Assembly (NCBI GenBank): GCA_035048485.1
Contig: CM068582.1
Location: 12,531,501-12,595,500, forward strand
From: Pteria penguin
Lineage: Eukaryota; Mollusca; Bivalvia; Pterioida; Pteriidae
DNA length: 64,000 nucleotides
Direction of reading: 5' to 3'
Shown: positions 11,739 through 26,700 of the stretch, one piece after another
How the letters are laid out: each line of letters starts with the position of its first letter
Position numbering within the stretch: the stretch's first letter is position 1
Notes under the pieces: generated by a model
Seen by the model: the letters and a program-made list of their open reading frames with translations, nothing else
Databases searched by the model: none
What the model was told of the DNA's origin: nothing
Translations under genes and position numbers: made by a program

Positions 11739-14700
11739 CTGAAGTATAAAATTAATTGCGTCAATAGACCGTAAAATACCGTATGATATAATATCTCAAT
11801 AGCAATATATCTGATTGATATCTTTACTCTGTGATAATTATAAACTTTGTAAATAAAAAGGAATTTTTACTTACATTTGGAATGTAAAGTTCTTGATGTA
11901 TGTTTCATGTAGAATTTCCTGAAGATTTAAAAACATATTTAAATAGAATTGTTTCTTTTCAAAACATTCAACAATCTCCTCATGTAGGCACAAATTTTGT
12001 TGTTGCTTATTTATTAAAAAAACGTCAAAATTTGTAAGTAGTGAGATAGTAAGTTAAATACCTCTTAATGCATTGAACTCTTAATATAATGATGATGCTA
12101 TCTTAGTACAAGACCCATTTGAAACAGTACGAGATCTTTTGTCTGTCAGCGTATTTTTTGACGTGGAACTTCAGTCTACACTGTGTTATTCAAAGAATAT
12201 ATAGAGAGGAAGACATTGATAAATCATCGAACGGCAGGAAGAATCCAACCACTGTTTTCATAAATCAATCTTGATACCGCAATTTGACCCTTGTTTTAGA
12301 TACGATAGAGGACTTATCAAATATCGAAATGGTATGTAAATGTCATTAAAAGATCCTTCTTTATACCTCCTTTCATTTGTGAATGTCCAATAAAAAAGCA
12401 ATAGGTCTTGTGAGTGCAATAATTACTATTACATAAATCTAGTGAACTCTATCAGCCTTCCTTGCCACAATACAATCTTCAGTAGAGGAGAGGCTTCAGA
12501 AATACTCGGATATTAACTACAAGGGCAGTGGTGTTCATCGGCTTTGGATATTTAAAATCTGAAAGGACCATTTAGAAAACTTTAAGTCTCATCCAAACCA
12601 ACTCAAAATCTAAGATGCAAAAGAATTTCCTGTGCTTTCTGCTTAGATCTTCTATTGAATATTAAATATTTATTTTGTGTATTCACACTTGTTGATAATG
12701 GTTTAGATCTGAACATACGACGTATGACACAACTTACACTTGATTCACTAGATGTTTTGTCGAAGAAGAAAAAGGATTAAATTGATGAACCTCTATACAT
12801 TATCGCAATGATTTGTAAATGTATATGAAATAATATAACTAGTTCGCTACTCATAAAAAAATTACGATTGATGGTATTGTAAATAATTAAAATCTGATTT
12901 ATACAACAAACCTCGATTTACAGCACAACGATACATCCACAGCTAAGCACAGGAGACTGATGATAAGTGCCAAAGCGATCACATGTGTAGGGGTGATTTT
13001 AGTTGTATCACTTAAATCTGTACAATATTAATGTGTTCTTAATGATATGCATACAAAACAGATGACAGAAAATGTGACTCACACCAGTTTAAACAAATGC
13101 TATTTCAATTGACAGTCTTAAATCGGTACCACATTTACTTTACTATCGAATATCTTTGTGATGTTTTGTGTATTTGTTCTTTTGTAATTTGTGCGTACGT
13201 AGGATCTTTTCTCATACCACTGATGTGGATGTCTTTTGTCCTTCTTATTATGACACAGTAGAATCTCAATTAAAAAGTTTAAAAATAGGATATATAATAT
13301 CAACATGTCTAGAAATAGCACTGAAAAAATCAGTAAATTTTTAGAATTGATAAATTTGAGACATTTACTTTCTTGAAACCCCTGTCAGAACAGAATTGCT
13401 ATGAAGGGTGCAAAGTTTATGTTCACTGCATGTCAATAATTTGCTTCTATGTCATATAAGTAATATCAACTGAAATATGAAAGAATCACATATGCTTTTA
13501 TAAGATCATGGGATGAGTACCTTTATAGCACACTAAAATATGAGTAAAAACCTACTTAGTTTTTATATAACATGTAGATAGATATATTATAATTATTATT
13601 TGTTTTGCGTCAACGGAATTATTTCATAGTTTGGGGACTGCAATTTAATAGAATTTCTCGATTGTTTCAATGGGTTATGGGCCCAAATGTTGCTGGAATG
13701 ATCCATTAATGTTGCCATAACACAGATAATATATATAGACAGATTTGTAGCATAGCAAACCTTGAAGCGAGATTTAAAAAAAGTTGTTTTCGTAGCAAAT
13801 TCAGTTGAAAATATAACAACAAAGGCAGTAACTAAAATTTTGCAATGGTCTGGTTTTATTTTTCGTCAACACCATTTTTCAGTAATTCCTTTACTGGTTA
13901 ATGTGTTATTAGAGCAAATGAGCGACGATTGTCAATCAAATTAAGAAACCGAAGGCGATACTACGACATTATTATAATCTACGATTTCTCGTGTTCTCTG
14001 CATGTCCTTGGTGACTTTGAATCATGATCATATAGCTCCTACCAAACATTATCAATCGGCGAGAATAAACTAAATATATTCAATAAGTCGTCCGATAAAT
14101 TGTTGATAATATTTCATTCTAGATCGTTTACGTGATTTGAGGAATAAAAAGTTAAAAGAAATCAGTGACAATTAGAACTAACTTTTGATTTAAGAATACT
14201 TTAATTACATACAATTTATCTTAATCATTGTGTCATTTTTTATTGATATTCACTTGACTTTCTTATTCTTATTTAAAATATTAAAACTTATAGGTTTGAA
14301 TACAAATGTTCATGCGCTTATAATAGGACCTAATGAGGTCAAACCAATAACATAATTTGCTCAATAATGTTCAAAGCAGAGCAACTGTTGTGATGCAGCA
14401 GTTTGATGTGATACAGGTGAGTCAGGCAGCTATCGTAGAGTTGTATCCCTTGAATCATATTTAGATGTCAATGTGGAGAGTTTCAATCGTGAACAAAGAG
14501 AACAAATATATTGAACAACTTCCACTAGCGGAATCATTTCGTTTCCAAATCCTCTACACACATGGGTAAAACTGATACAGAATTGCAGAATGTATTGAGC
14601 CATGTATGAGGAAGTATGGCAGAATTTGGAAGAAATGCTGTAATCTGACCAGATATTTAGATCTGGCAGTCCTTATTGTTTCAACATGGTTTGGTGTAAA

Positions 14701-17700
14701 AATTTGGATGGTATCCTTTGATTTTGTATTGACTTAAGCAGGTTGAATAATAAGACTATCAAGTATGCATATACTATACTAATCCTAGAACCGATGACGT
14801 TGCATTCCTAATATTTCCCAAAACTGGATGTGATATGAGTTAACTGGCACCATGAGGTTTAAAAAAAGGGGCAAACAAAAAAAAAAAAAAGCTTTGACTA
14901 ATGGTCACTTGAACATGTCACAATGAACATCTTTCAAAATCAACCGAGTGGCGTTTTGGTTGACGAATGCTCCAGCTCCTTGTAAGGAATCGGGGTTCTA
15001 CGCTACCTATGGACACGCTACCTATAGATCGTCGTTACTTAAGGAACGCCACCCCTGGATCCACCCATTGATCTACAGAAAGCTGTGTACCTGCAGTGGT
15101 CAGTGTGGTGTGACCGAATGACTATTATTTAATTTTCATGTGAACTCTTAACAATCTCATGGTCAATAGACCATATTCCGGTTTTGATAAAAGACTATCT
15201 GTCCGAGGTAATACCATTTTTTATAGTGACGTTATAATGAATCTATGTCATACGTTATGACGTCACTTTGAAAAACAACGCCAAGATGTATTAGCTCGGA
15301 CAAAAAGACAGCAATTATCAAAACCGGAATATGGTCTATAGACTCTATTAGGTTAGATTGTAGTGAACTGTTACTAGTTGTATTATATGTCGATCATTCT
15401 TGATATATAACCATTTGTTGCACCAGGTGGCTTCGTGGAGTATGAAAGTGACAGTAGAAAAATTTGACTTATGATGACTCTGGATATAATTGTACATCGG
15501 GAAATCGAATTATATCAGACTTAAACTTGATTTAGATCATCGTAGATGCCAAGTCTCCCCCTTCATAGCAAACGAAGCCACCACTGTCTTGCTGTCGTGA
15601 GGTTTCATTAAAAATAATAACATTTCAACGATTTGTCTATTTCGTATCATACACAACACCTTAAGAACTAACGCGAAGTACTACCCTACATCCTTTCCAA
15701 AGCCTAGAGATTTTTGAAAGCGGTGGGGGGGGGGGGGGGGGGGGGGGGTGGGGGGTTTGCAGTCTCCCATGACTAATGTTTTGTAGTATTCGGTTTGGAA
15801 ATGTGGGTTGCAGCTATGTTAATAATCGAAAAAATTTCCAAACATTGCATTCCCCTTTAATTCCTTAAATGCATGCCAAATATGCCTTTGTCTTTTATAA
15901 TTCATAAGCAATGGACATGGTAAAAGTTATTTTCGACATTTAGGTCAAGTTCACAGGGTAATTTACTTTGGAGTCATTTGAAAGGGTTTCATAAGTGAAA
16001 TACTCATCTCAAATTCAAGTCGCTGTCTCTAATATCAAACAATGTAGGCAAAGTTAAGTTTAGCTAATTTTAGTATATGGTTCATGGTCAAGGTGCCAAG
16101 GTCAAAGACTTCAAGGTCATTTGTTGAAAGGGCTTTATAGGTGAAGTACACATGCAATGTATGATGTCTTTTACTTTTAATAGATCAGAAGTTATGGACA
16201 AGGCCAATGTTGTAGACTGACACTTGAAACACACATAGGGTAACAGTAATATCATGACATGGAACCCCAACACTGCATGCACGTATTTCGATCCAAAACT
16301 AGGGAAATACCATACGCAGATTGTTTGTATTGTACAGAGATTCAATATCTTCAAACGTTCTCTGAAAAGAAAAATGTTTACGATATTGTGTATGAGGTAA
16401 TTATTTTACATATGACATATGGATATTTGAACATAGTGAGGGAAGGAAGAAGGGAAGGGGGGGGGGGGGTAATTCACCTTTGAATAATGTAGCAACCCTA
16501 CGTTGAATTTTCCTATAAACTAATATAGAAGAAAGGTATTATATTAAAAATATGATGGAAGTTTGTTTTACAAACGGATGGTGATGATCTTTTGAGGGAC
16601 CCAGTAATTAGTTATATTCAAATCAATCGGGAATAAATTTATATTACTAGGACTACGCAAAAAAAATCCCAATATGATACGACGATGCATTTTAGTTATT
16701 GCATATATCCTTCAAAAGCACTGAGAGTTTTACACACTGATTTAACCATTTGTTATCAGTTTCCATGAACATTTAAGATATCTTGGCATCAATACAAAGC
16801 ATGCTAGAATGCGATCAAAATGACTCATTTTGTGTTGTTGTCAAAAATTACCCTTTGATCAACTCTTTCAAAATTGTAATAATATATATGAATATAAAGG
16901 CTAAATACTGTGCGATTTCAGTGAATTGATCGATAGGAGAATTTTTGATACCTCGAGCCTACTACCTTAAAAATCTGACTGAACCAGTAGACACATAAAA
17001 AGTCAAATGTAAAAATAAACTATAAATCTGAAAGAGTACCAGTCGATGTCATCTGCATTTACATATTATATATACTTTTGTTATAGAACATGTCAATGGC
17101 GATGTCGATTTAGAACGATCAATTGACAGAAATGGTCAATAGGTGTTCTTCAAGGGTTTAGACCGATCAATTTTCTGTTATTCTTTTCCAACACTGCATA
17201 ACAGTTTTAAAAAAGTGGAATATGAAGATGTATGTAATACATGTAAGATGTTTATAATATTTTTGCAAATTTAATATGTTTAAACCCAATGTCTTTATCA
17301 AACATCTGAGTTGTAAAGCAATATACGACAATTTGTTATGAAATGAATTTGTAAAAAAAGATATTCATGAATCAATAGTTATATAAATAACAAAACAGTA
17401 GCTACAAGATCTCATTTTGCATTAGTCAATGATAATTAGAAAAAAAAATTATGTAGTACATGCCGTTGAAAATTACAATTTAAAGTTATAAAGTGATACA
17501 TACTAGTCTTTGTAATGAGGTTAAGACATCCTGTTGTTGGTAAGCAAGATACTCCAATACTACAATTACACTTCTGTCTGCAAAAATGTCCGTAATAGCC
17601 ATCAGGACAAGTTGTGGAACATTCGACACCAAACCTGCCAGGTGGACAAGCTGGAGTAGAAGGAAAACCAGCTATACTTATTATAAAAAATAATAACACC

Positions 17701-20700
17701 TATATCTGTTATAAAATCCTTCTTATATGATCAGTAACTTGGTGCATGGTACACTATTAATACACCGATCCACTTTCCGCCGAATGTTAAGCATTTTAGC
17801 GCAAAATACGACCATGATGACGTCACGCAAGGTTGGACATGTCGGACATTTGACTATGACGTCATAAGTAAAACAATCAAAAGTCTGCCAAACATCGCTT
17901 TCTATGCTGTAAAGTGGATCGGTGTATTAACCAGGAACTTCAGAGATATGTGGTTTGAACAATCATGCAGTAAACCTTGAATATTAAACATAATATGATA
18001 ATAAACATAACATAATTGTTTAAATAATTATAATTATTTCTCCTTGAATGATTTAAAATTTTAGCAATATTTTTTCAAAATATCTTACATGATTTGATTT
18101 AGTTTTATTTTGGTCCATAATTTGTTCTATAATATCATGATTATTAAAGCTATCCCAATGATTAATGCTGTTGTAATTTTAAAATCAAACACTACTTACG
18201 GTAACAAGTGTTATTTTCTTTATTGAAAAAGTAATCCACACAGCATCTTGATCTAAAATACAAAGCCTCATAAATTTCATGCTGTAAAGTTTTCTGTTTT
18301 GAACAATACACAGTAACATTCGATATGAATAATGTGTCAGAAGTGTCTTAAAAACAGCAAAATCATATTATTTTTCTAACATTGAATGTATCTCGTTTAC
18401 TTGAGCCGTTCACTAAAATCTGTGGTTAAATCAATGCACACTGCATTCATGGAAGCAACTAATTCTTACTAAATAAATGTAGCCTTTTCCTGCAGAGTAG
18501 TTAAATGTCGTTTTCCTTTTCTTTTTATAATACACTTAAATAAGTTATACGTATACTACATTTAAGCATAAGCAATATAAAAATAAATATTATATTCAAA
18601 GTGAACAGAAATATTTTGTGTCCGACAAGATGATTAACAAATTTGTACAGATGACCGGAAACATATTCAGATAATATTTTCAACATACTACTTTTCAAAT
18701 AATCAGTAGATACTCTATATGTTAAATGATATTTCATGGCATACATATCAGATCATACAAGCCTGCGCTCGCCTCCTGATCGGGAGGTCGGAGTTCGAGT
18801 GCCGCTCTGGTTATGTGTCCTGTGTCCTGTCTTTCGGATGAGACAGTAAAAACGTGGCCCCGTGTCGTGGTATGTGTGTCACGTTAAAAATCTTGCTTGT
18901 GGTGGGTCTGTTGCAAAGGTCAAAATTTGTATGCCCCGCATCAGGCAGATGCCGTCACCATATACGTGGAATATTCGTGGTGTGACGTTAAACAAAAATC
19001 AATCAATATCGGATCATACCAGACAGATAGAAAAGCAAGAATTAAACATTGATTAAAATAATGGTTTTTGAAGTACAATATATATTTACCCGTCTGGTGT
19101 CCAACAACTGTCCTTATTCATTTCCGCCTCCTTTCTTTCCATTTCTACTGTTAAAAGATTGTAGAAAAATATATACAATATATATGTTAAAAATTGTTAT
19201 TAATATTATGTGTCAGTCACGGTGTTTTTCAGCCAACTCAAGACTGTCGATTGATACATTTTGCCTATGAATTTCTTGGTCTTCCCTCCAACTTACTGTT
19301 AAAATAATATAATTAATAAGATGTGTTTTTAACATTTAGACTTCTTGAAATATAATAAAGAAGCAACCACTCGATAGTTATGGATGGGAATATACTTCAC
19401 AGATAGTCGGATTATATTATGTTTATATCATGTTCTTATCTTTACAAAATTAACATGTCTTAATTTGCGTGTTCATGAGGAAATCAATTACAAATACTGA
19501 TGCATTTACTAGATATATGCACTTTTAACGCCAAAAATATCATATGGGGAACTTCCATTTTCTATTTAAAAGCCGCATCTGTATAACATTTCTGAGGGAA
19601 ATTAAAAATGGGATGAGACAGCCGGTGTCCTATGACAACATACCGTATATTCAGAATGACCAATAATGCATGATGTAATGCAGTATTCCATAGATGATAA
19701 CATAGTACGTGTCTTTCGTCATTTCACAAGCCATGACTCTCAAAGTTATTTGCCAACATACGAAAAGGATACTCAGTTTCTGTCAATTATGATTCTTTTC
19801 GTTTTTTGTTTGAATTGTTCAATTAAATATTTGAAATACAGGTATTCAAAGTTGGCAAGGTGACTCCATGCAACTTAAACACAGAATTTGACACTTCTTG
19901 ATCAAGTGTGTAGAAGACATGTGGTAGATAGCATTTGACTTTTGACATTTTCCGTCACATGGCTATTTGACAATTTACGACATTGTAGGCATCAAAATTG
20001 GTTAAATTAGTGTTAACAGAGCACGTTAGTGTAGTGATAGTGGATAGTGTCCCTGACGGCACTGCATATGACAACATTCAAGAAGTCATGATTCGACATA
20101 AATTTTCGGTTATAATTCATGATCAGAGAGCAATAGTTGTTCAAGAATATGTATTTGTATGTGTGTGTATATCTGTGTTTGTGGAGGTACTTATAAAACG
20201 TTACAATTTCCCACCATCTTTTCATTATGAAACATTTTGCTAGGTTTAATTATGCGGCTTGCGATTTTCAGTTTCGGGTTGTTATTCACACGCGACTATG
20301 TGAGATCAATTGAATCGCGATGACAAACAATGTATTCAGTCACGGTCATATAATATCAAAGCCACGTTATATGAAGGCTATTGATTCGACTTGATATTTC
20401 TATTTTGTAGAACCCCTCATTCAACTAAGCTGATGATGGCCCCACTCCTTTATTTAGAAAGAAATCCGTCGTCTGACATAAAGTTAGAATTTTCTCCAGT
20501 GTATATTTATTATTATTGTCATATCTTAGTTCGTAAAGCAATGTGACCGATACAAGAAATTGTTTCCATTTTGAATGTAAAAGTCATATTCCACAGAGAC
20601 AAAAAATGGACTTAAATCTAAGTTTATTTACAAAAAGCGGTTTTCCATCCACTGCTTCTATTAAATAACATGATTCTAGCCCTAATGTATCGGTGACTTT

Positions 20701-23700
20701 TACAGATTTAGGAAATAAAAACTTAATTACGTTTTCAGATATCAGACATTTAGTCGCAACATTTCGTGTACTTTATACGTATGTTTATATCACAATTTCA
20801 TTTCGGAAGGTATATTTGTAGTTGCCCAGTTCTTGTGAGTTATAACGGAACTGGGCATCTAGGTTCGAGTTCCGTTTAAAAGAAACATTTATACATTTAT
20901 TCGTATAATATACGGAGTAGACTTCATCCAAAATATTACAAACAATTCAGTTTAACGTCAGAAAACTGGAACCAGAAGAGTACCTTTAAATTGAAACAGG
21001 CCGCTCTATTCATTATATGTTATACGGAACTTGAGTCGACATTCGTTTTCTATTTAAGAGACATAATAGTCTATTCCCATGACAATTATACGGAACTAAG
21101 AACAAATAACAATTCCGTTTAAGGGTTCAACGTATACAGAATTTAAGGAAGAAACGGAACTAGACCTTTGTTCCATACAACAGAAATATATCATAATTCC
21201 TTCATCTCTATTTGAATTATACGACATTCGAGTCTAGTTTTGAAAAACCTTATTTAGGCCCCAGTTCCTTTTAAGATTAACCCTATTTTTATACAGTTCG
21301 TTTCGTTTAAGAAAATATACTCTTAAAGACACAGGACCGTACAATTTATGCAGAACTAAAACGACTACCTTAGTCCCCTTTAAGGTACATTTTTCAAACT
21401 GCTAACAAACAGCTAACAAATCATACTTTTGCGCACTCCATTTTGTGTAAGTTATACGGAAACCAGAGCGCAGTTCAGTTAAGAAATCGTGATTCAGTTA
21501 TAAGAGAAACATTTTTCTTGAACGGCATTGCGGAGTTACGAAGTATTTACTTTCATAACATGAAAATATTTTTATTTACAAAGTAATTGACAAACCAAAG
21601 GACGATTTAAACAGAATTGATATAAAAGTGTTGTTTTCATATACATAAGTAGGAACTGATAAAAATTTGGAATCACTTACACGAAACTGGGATACTATAG
21701 ATATGTTTTCGTAAACAGAAATGTAGATTTCTTGCGTTTTCACTATACGATACTGATCCGTGTCACTGGAAATGAGTTATAAGGTAATACATATATAACA
21801 CCGTATGAGATTGAAGCTTCTATTCGGATTTTTCTGTACATAGAGAAGCGGTTAGACGAATCCTTGCGTTAAGCGTTTTTCTAATCATATTGTTAACTGA
21901 GGCTTGGGTGTAGATGATACCGGTGAAATACGCAGAAAATCAAAGTATGATAGAATGAGAAAAAAAGTCGATAGAGGTTATAAATTTCAATGTAAAACCC
22001 TACATGATTATCTACTGGGTATATGTGACATGCGTGGTTGCAAGCAGGAGATGCTCACTCTCCTCGGACACCTGATCTCACTCCATCAAGGAGTTTATGG
22101 AACTCGCGGAGAAAATACTTCTCAACTTATGTACACCTAAGATTTTGACGTGCCCAGTCGACAAAGGATTGAAAACAAGATCAAGATGAGGTTTGTTATA
22201 ACTTACAAGAGAGAGAATCGTTTAAGAAAATCCTAATAAATACTAACAAATCAGTTACCAAACTAAATCAAAAATAAAGAATAAATTGTAAAATCACTGG
22301 AGCATTTATTAAACAGTCAGGATTTCAGTAAGATCCCGACTAATGTGTTTCGTCGGAACATTTTTTACGCTAACCTTTTATTAAAGTTCCGCTCAGAGAA
22401 ACGAGATTTTAAAGCCAGTCTGCCATAAGAAGCCTCCTCTGGCAATATATTTACAGTATGTCAAATTAAAACGTGAATCCGTGTTCACAACATGGATTCA
22501 AGGACTTACAATTATGTAGAAGAAAAGAAATTAAAAATTATGATAACTGATCATAATATTTGCGACTAAAAGATAGCACACAGATACATACGTTAGTTTT
22601 TAAATGACTCTTTTATATGACATGAAGTTAATAGTTTTCATTAAACATCATAATTAACATGAGTATCACTTTTGAAGAGGGAAATATATCAGATCTGATT
22701 GAACCACTAGATAGATGAAAAATTAAGAGAATAAACTGCAAATTTGAAAGTGTACCATACGGTGTCATTTGGATTACCATATTATATATTTTTATGTTAC
22801 ATAACATAAAGATTGCAATGCAGATTTAGTACGGTCAATTGACATAGACATGTAACAGGTGTTCTTAGAAGATTTAGGCCGAAATGTTTCTGTTCTATTG
22901 TAACAGGAGAACATAATAATTTGAAAATGCGAGATGATGATGTATGTAGTAGATGTAATATCGGTGTAATATTTCAGTAAATTTACTACAATATACGTGC
23001 AGAAAATGTCACTATCAAACATCAGAATTGTAAACATATACACCACATGTACAATGGATTTGTAAAAAAGATATAAATTATCTCGATCGTAAGATAAACG
23101 CCAAAACAGTACCTACAAGATTTGCTATTGCATTTTGGGTTAATCAATAAATATAGAACACATATACCTTTCTAATTTTGTGCACCAGATGTGCATTTGG
23201 ACAATGATAGACGATAAGAATGTATGGTGCATGTAAGTGAAAACATACTTGTCTTTGTAATGAGATTAAAACATCCTATGGTTGGTAAGCAAGAGATTCC
23301 AATGCTACAATTACATTTCTGCCTACAAAAAAGTCCGTAATAGCCACCGGGACAAGTTGTGGAACATTCGACACCAAACCTGCCAGGTGGACAAGCTGGA
23401 ATAGAAGGAGAATCAGCTATACATATTATCAAAATAATAACACCTCTTTCTGTATAAAATCTTTGTTATATGATTGGTGCATGGTACACTATTAAACACG
23501 AAGTACGGTGATACGTAGTTTTAACAGGCACGCATTAAACCTTAAATATTGAATATAACTTAAAATGAAAATGATTAAAACTATTTCTCCTCGGATAATT
23601 AAAATTTTTAGCAATAATTTTTTCAGAATATCTTACATGGTTAAGCCGGTGTGGGCTAGTGGATAGGGTGCTCGGCTCGTAATCGAGAGGTCCCGGGATC

Positions 23701-26700
23701 AGCTCCCGCCCTGGGCGCACCGGTGTTCTGTCTTTTGTTTGAGACAGTAAAAACCGAGGTCCCATGTCATGGTAGGCGTGGCACGTTAAAGATTCCTCAC
23801 TGCTTCCGGTGGGTCCGTTGCAAGGGTCTAAATTTGTATGCAATGCATCAGGCAGATGCCGTCACCATATACGTGAAATAATCACGGAGTTACATAAAAC
23901 AATATTCAATCAGTCAATCAATCTTACATGGTTTTGATTTCGTTTCATTTTGGTCCATAATTTGTTCTATAGTATCATGATTATTAAATTTATCCGAATG
24001 ATTAATGTTGTTGTAATTTTAAATCAAACACTACTTACGGTCACAAGTGTTATTTTCTTTACTGAAAAGGTAATTCACACAGCATCTTGATCTAAAACAC
24101 AAAGCCTCATAAATTTCGTGCTGTAATGTTTTCTGTTTTGAACAATAACACAGTTACATTCGATATGAATAATGTGTCAGAAGTGTCTTAAAATAGCAGA
24201 ATCAAATTATTTTTCTAACATTCAATGTGTTAAATCAATGCGGACTAAATTTATGGAAGGACCGAATTCATACTACATAAATATAGACTTTTTCTACAGA
24301 TTAGTCAGATGTCGTTTTCCCTCTCTTTTATAATACAGTTAAATAAGTCATACGTATACTACATTCAAGCATAAGCATTGTAAATATAGATATTCAAAGT
24401 GAACAGAAATATTTTGTGTCCGACAAGATGATTAACAAATTTGTACAGATAACCGGAAACATATTCAGATAATATTTTCAACATACTACTTTTCAAATAA
24501 TCAGTAGATACTCTATATGTTAAATGATTAAATGATATTTCATATTAGATCATACAAGCCTGCGTGGCCTAGAAGTATCGCGCTCGCATCCTGATCGGGA
24601 GGTTGGAGATCGAGTCCCGCTCTGGTCATGTGTCCTGTCTTTCGGACGAGACAGTAAAAAACCGTGGCCCCGGGTCGTGGTATGCATGGCACGTTAAGAT
24701 CCTGCTTGGGATATGTCTGTTGCAAAGGACAAAATTTGTATGCTCCGCATCAGACAGATGGTCGTCACCATATATGTGGAATATTCGTGTGTGTGACGTT
24801 AAATAAAAAATGGTTTTGAAGTACAAGATATATTTACCCCACTGGTTTCCAACAGCTTGTCCTTATTCATTTCCGCCGCATTTCTTTCCATTTTCTACTG
24901 TTAAAAGATTGTAGAAAAATATATACACGTTATGTTACAGATCATTATTAATATTATGTGTCAGTCACCGTGTTTCTCAGGCCAACTCAAAACTGTCAAT
25001 TGATATGAATTTCTTGGTCTTCCCTCCAACTTACTGTTAAAAGAATATAATCAGTAAGATGTATTTTTAAAATTTAGACTTCTTGAAATATAATAAAGAA
25101 GCAACCACTCGATAGTTTATGGATGGGAATATACTTCACAGATAGTCGGATAACACTATTTTAATATCATGTTCTTATCTATACAAAATTAACATGTCCT
25201 TAATTTGTGTGTTCATGAGGGAATCAGTTACAAATGCTTATGCATTTACTAGATATATGCACTTTTAACGCCAAAAATATCATACGGGGAACTTCCATTT
25301 TCTATTTAAAAGCCGCGTCGATTTAACGTTTCTGAGGGAAATTAAAAATGGAATGAGCCAGCTGGTGTCCTATGCCAACATACCGTATATTCAGAATGAC
25401 CAATAATGCATGATGTACTGCAGTATTCCATAGATGATAACATAGTACTTGTACTTTGTCATTTCACAAGCCATGACAAGTTACATGTATTTGTCAACAT
25501 ATGAAGAGGACACTCAGTTTTTGTCAATTATGATTCTTTTCCTTTTTTGTTTCAATTGTTCAATTAAATGATATGAAGGCTAATGATTCGACTTGATATT
25601 TCTGTTTTGTAGAACCCCTCATTCAACTAAGCTGATCATGCCCCCCACCCCTTTATTTAGAAAGAAGTACGTTACCTGACATAAAGTTAGAATTTTCTTC
25701 AGTGTATAATTATTATTATTGCCATATGTTATTTCGTAAAGCAGTGTGACCGATACAAGAATTGTTTCCATTTTGAATGTAAAAGTCATATTCCACAGAG
25801 ACAAAAAGGCCTTAGATCTAAGTTTATTTACAAAAAGCGGTTTTCCATCCACTGCTTCTATCAAATAACATGATTCTAGCCCTAGCCTAGTACCGGTGAC
25901 TTTTACAGATTTAGGAAATAAAACTTAATTACGCTTCAGATATCAGACATTTAGCCGCAACATTTCGTGTACGTGATACGTATGTTTATATCACGATTAC
26001 TTGTAGTTGCCCAGTTCATATGACTTATACGGAACTGGGCATCTAGGTTCGAGTTCCGTTGAAAAGAAACATACATTTATTCGTATAATATACGGAGCAG
26101 AGCTCATTTCTGTCCAAAACATTACAAACAATTCAGTTTCATGTCAGAAAACTGGAACCAGAAGAGTACCTTTAAATTGATACAGCCCGCTCTATTCATT
26201 ATATGTTATACGGAACTTGAGTCTACATTCATTTCTATTTAAGAGACATAATAGCCTATTCCCATGATAATTATACGGAACGAAGAACAAATACCAATTC
26301 CGTTAAAAGGTTCAACGTATACAGAATTTAAAGAAGAAACGGAACTAGACCCTTGCTCCGTTTAAGAGAAATATATCATAATTCCTTCATCTCTATTTGA
26401 TTTAGACGACACTAGAGCTTTGAAAACCCTTATTGAGGCCCCAGTCCCTTTTAAGATTAACCCCATGTTTTATACAGTTCGTTTCGTTGAAGTTAATATA
26501 CTCTTAAAGACACAGTACCTTAACATTTACACAGAACTAAAACGACTACCCCAGTCCCCTTTAAGGTACGTTTTTCAAACTGGACGACAGCTAACTTTTT
26601 TTATACTTTTAAAGGTCACAGGAAAAGACTTTTTTCTCTCTTTGTTTTGTTGTATGTAGGTCTCAATAATCGAAATCATTTATTTCCACATTTCATCACA

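Noticed and set aside
19998..20243. Plus-strand frame shared with 57651-57872
   Set aside because: It is conserved only because the introns of modules E and B are duplicates. The matching part is deleted in module D, and it opposes the receptor gene. No coding constraint visible.
22792..23046. Minus-strand frame shared with 54638-54886
   Set aside because: The two copies diverge by frameshift in the C-terminal half, as expected of intron sequence, and no splice sites fit.
23535..23843. Frames at 10352, 11096, 23535, 24540, 24603, 55399, 55485, 56397 and 56536
   Set aside because: These translate SINE sequence on one strand or the other.
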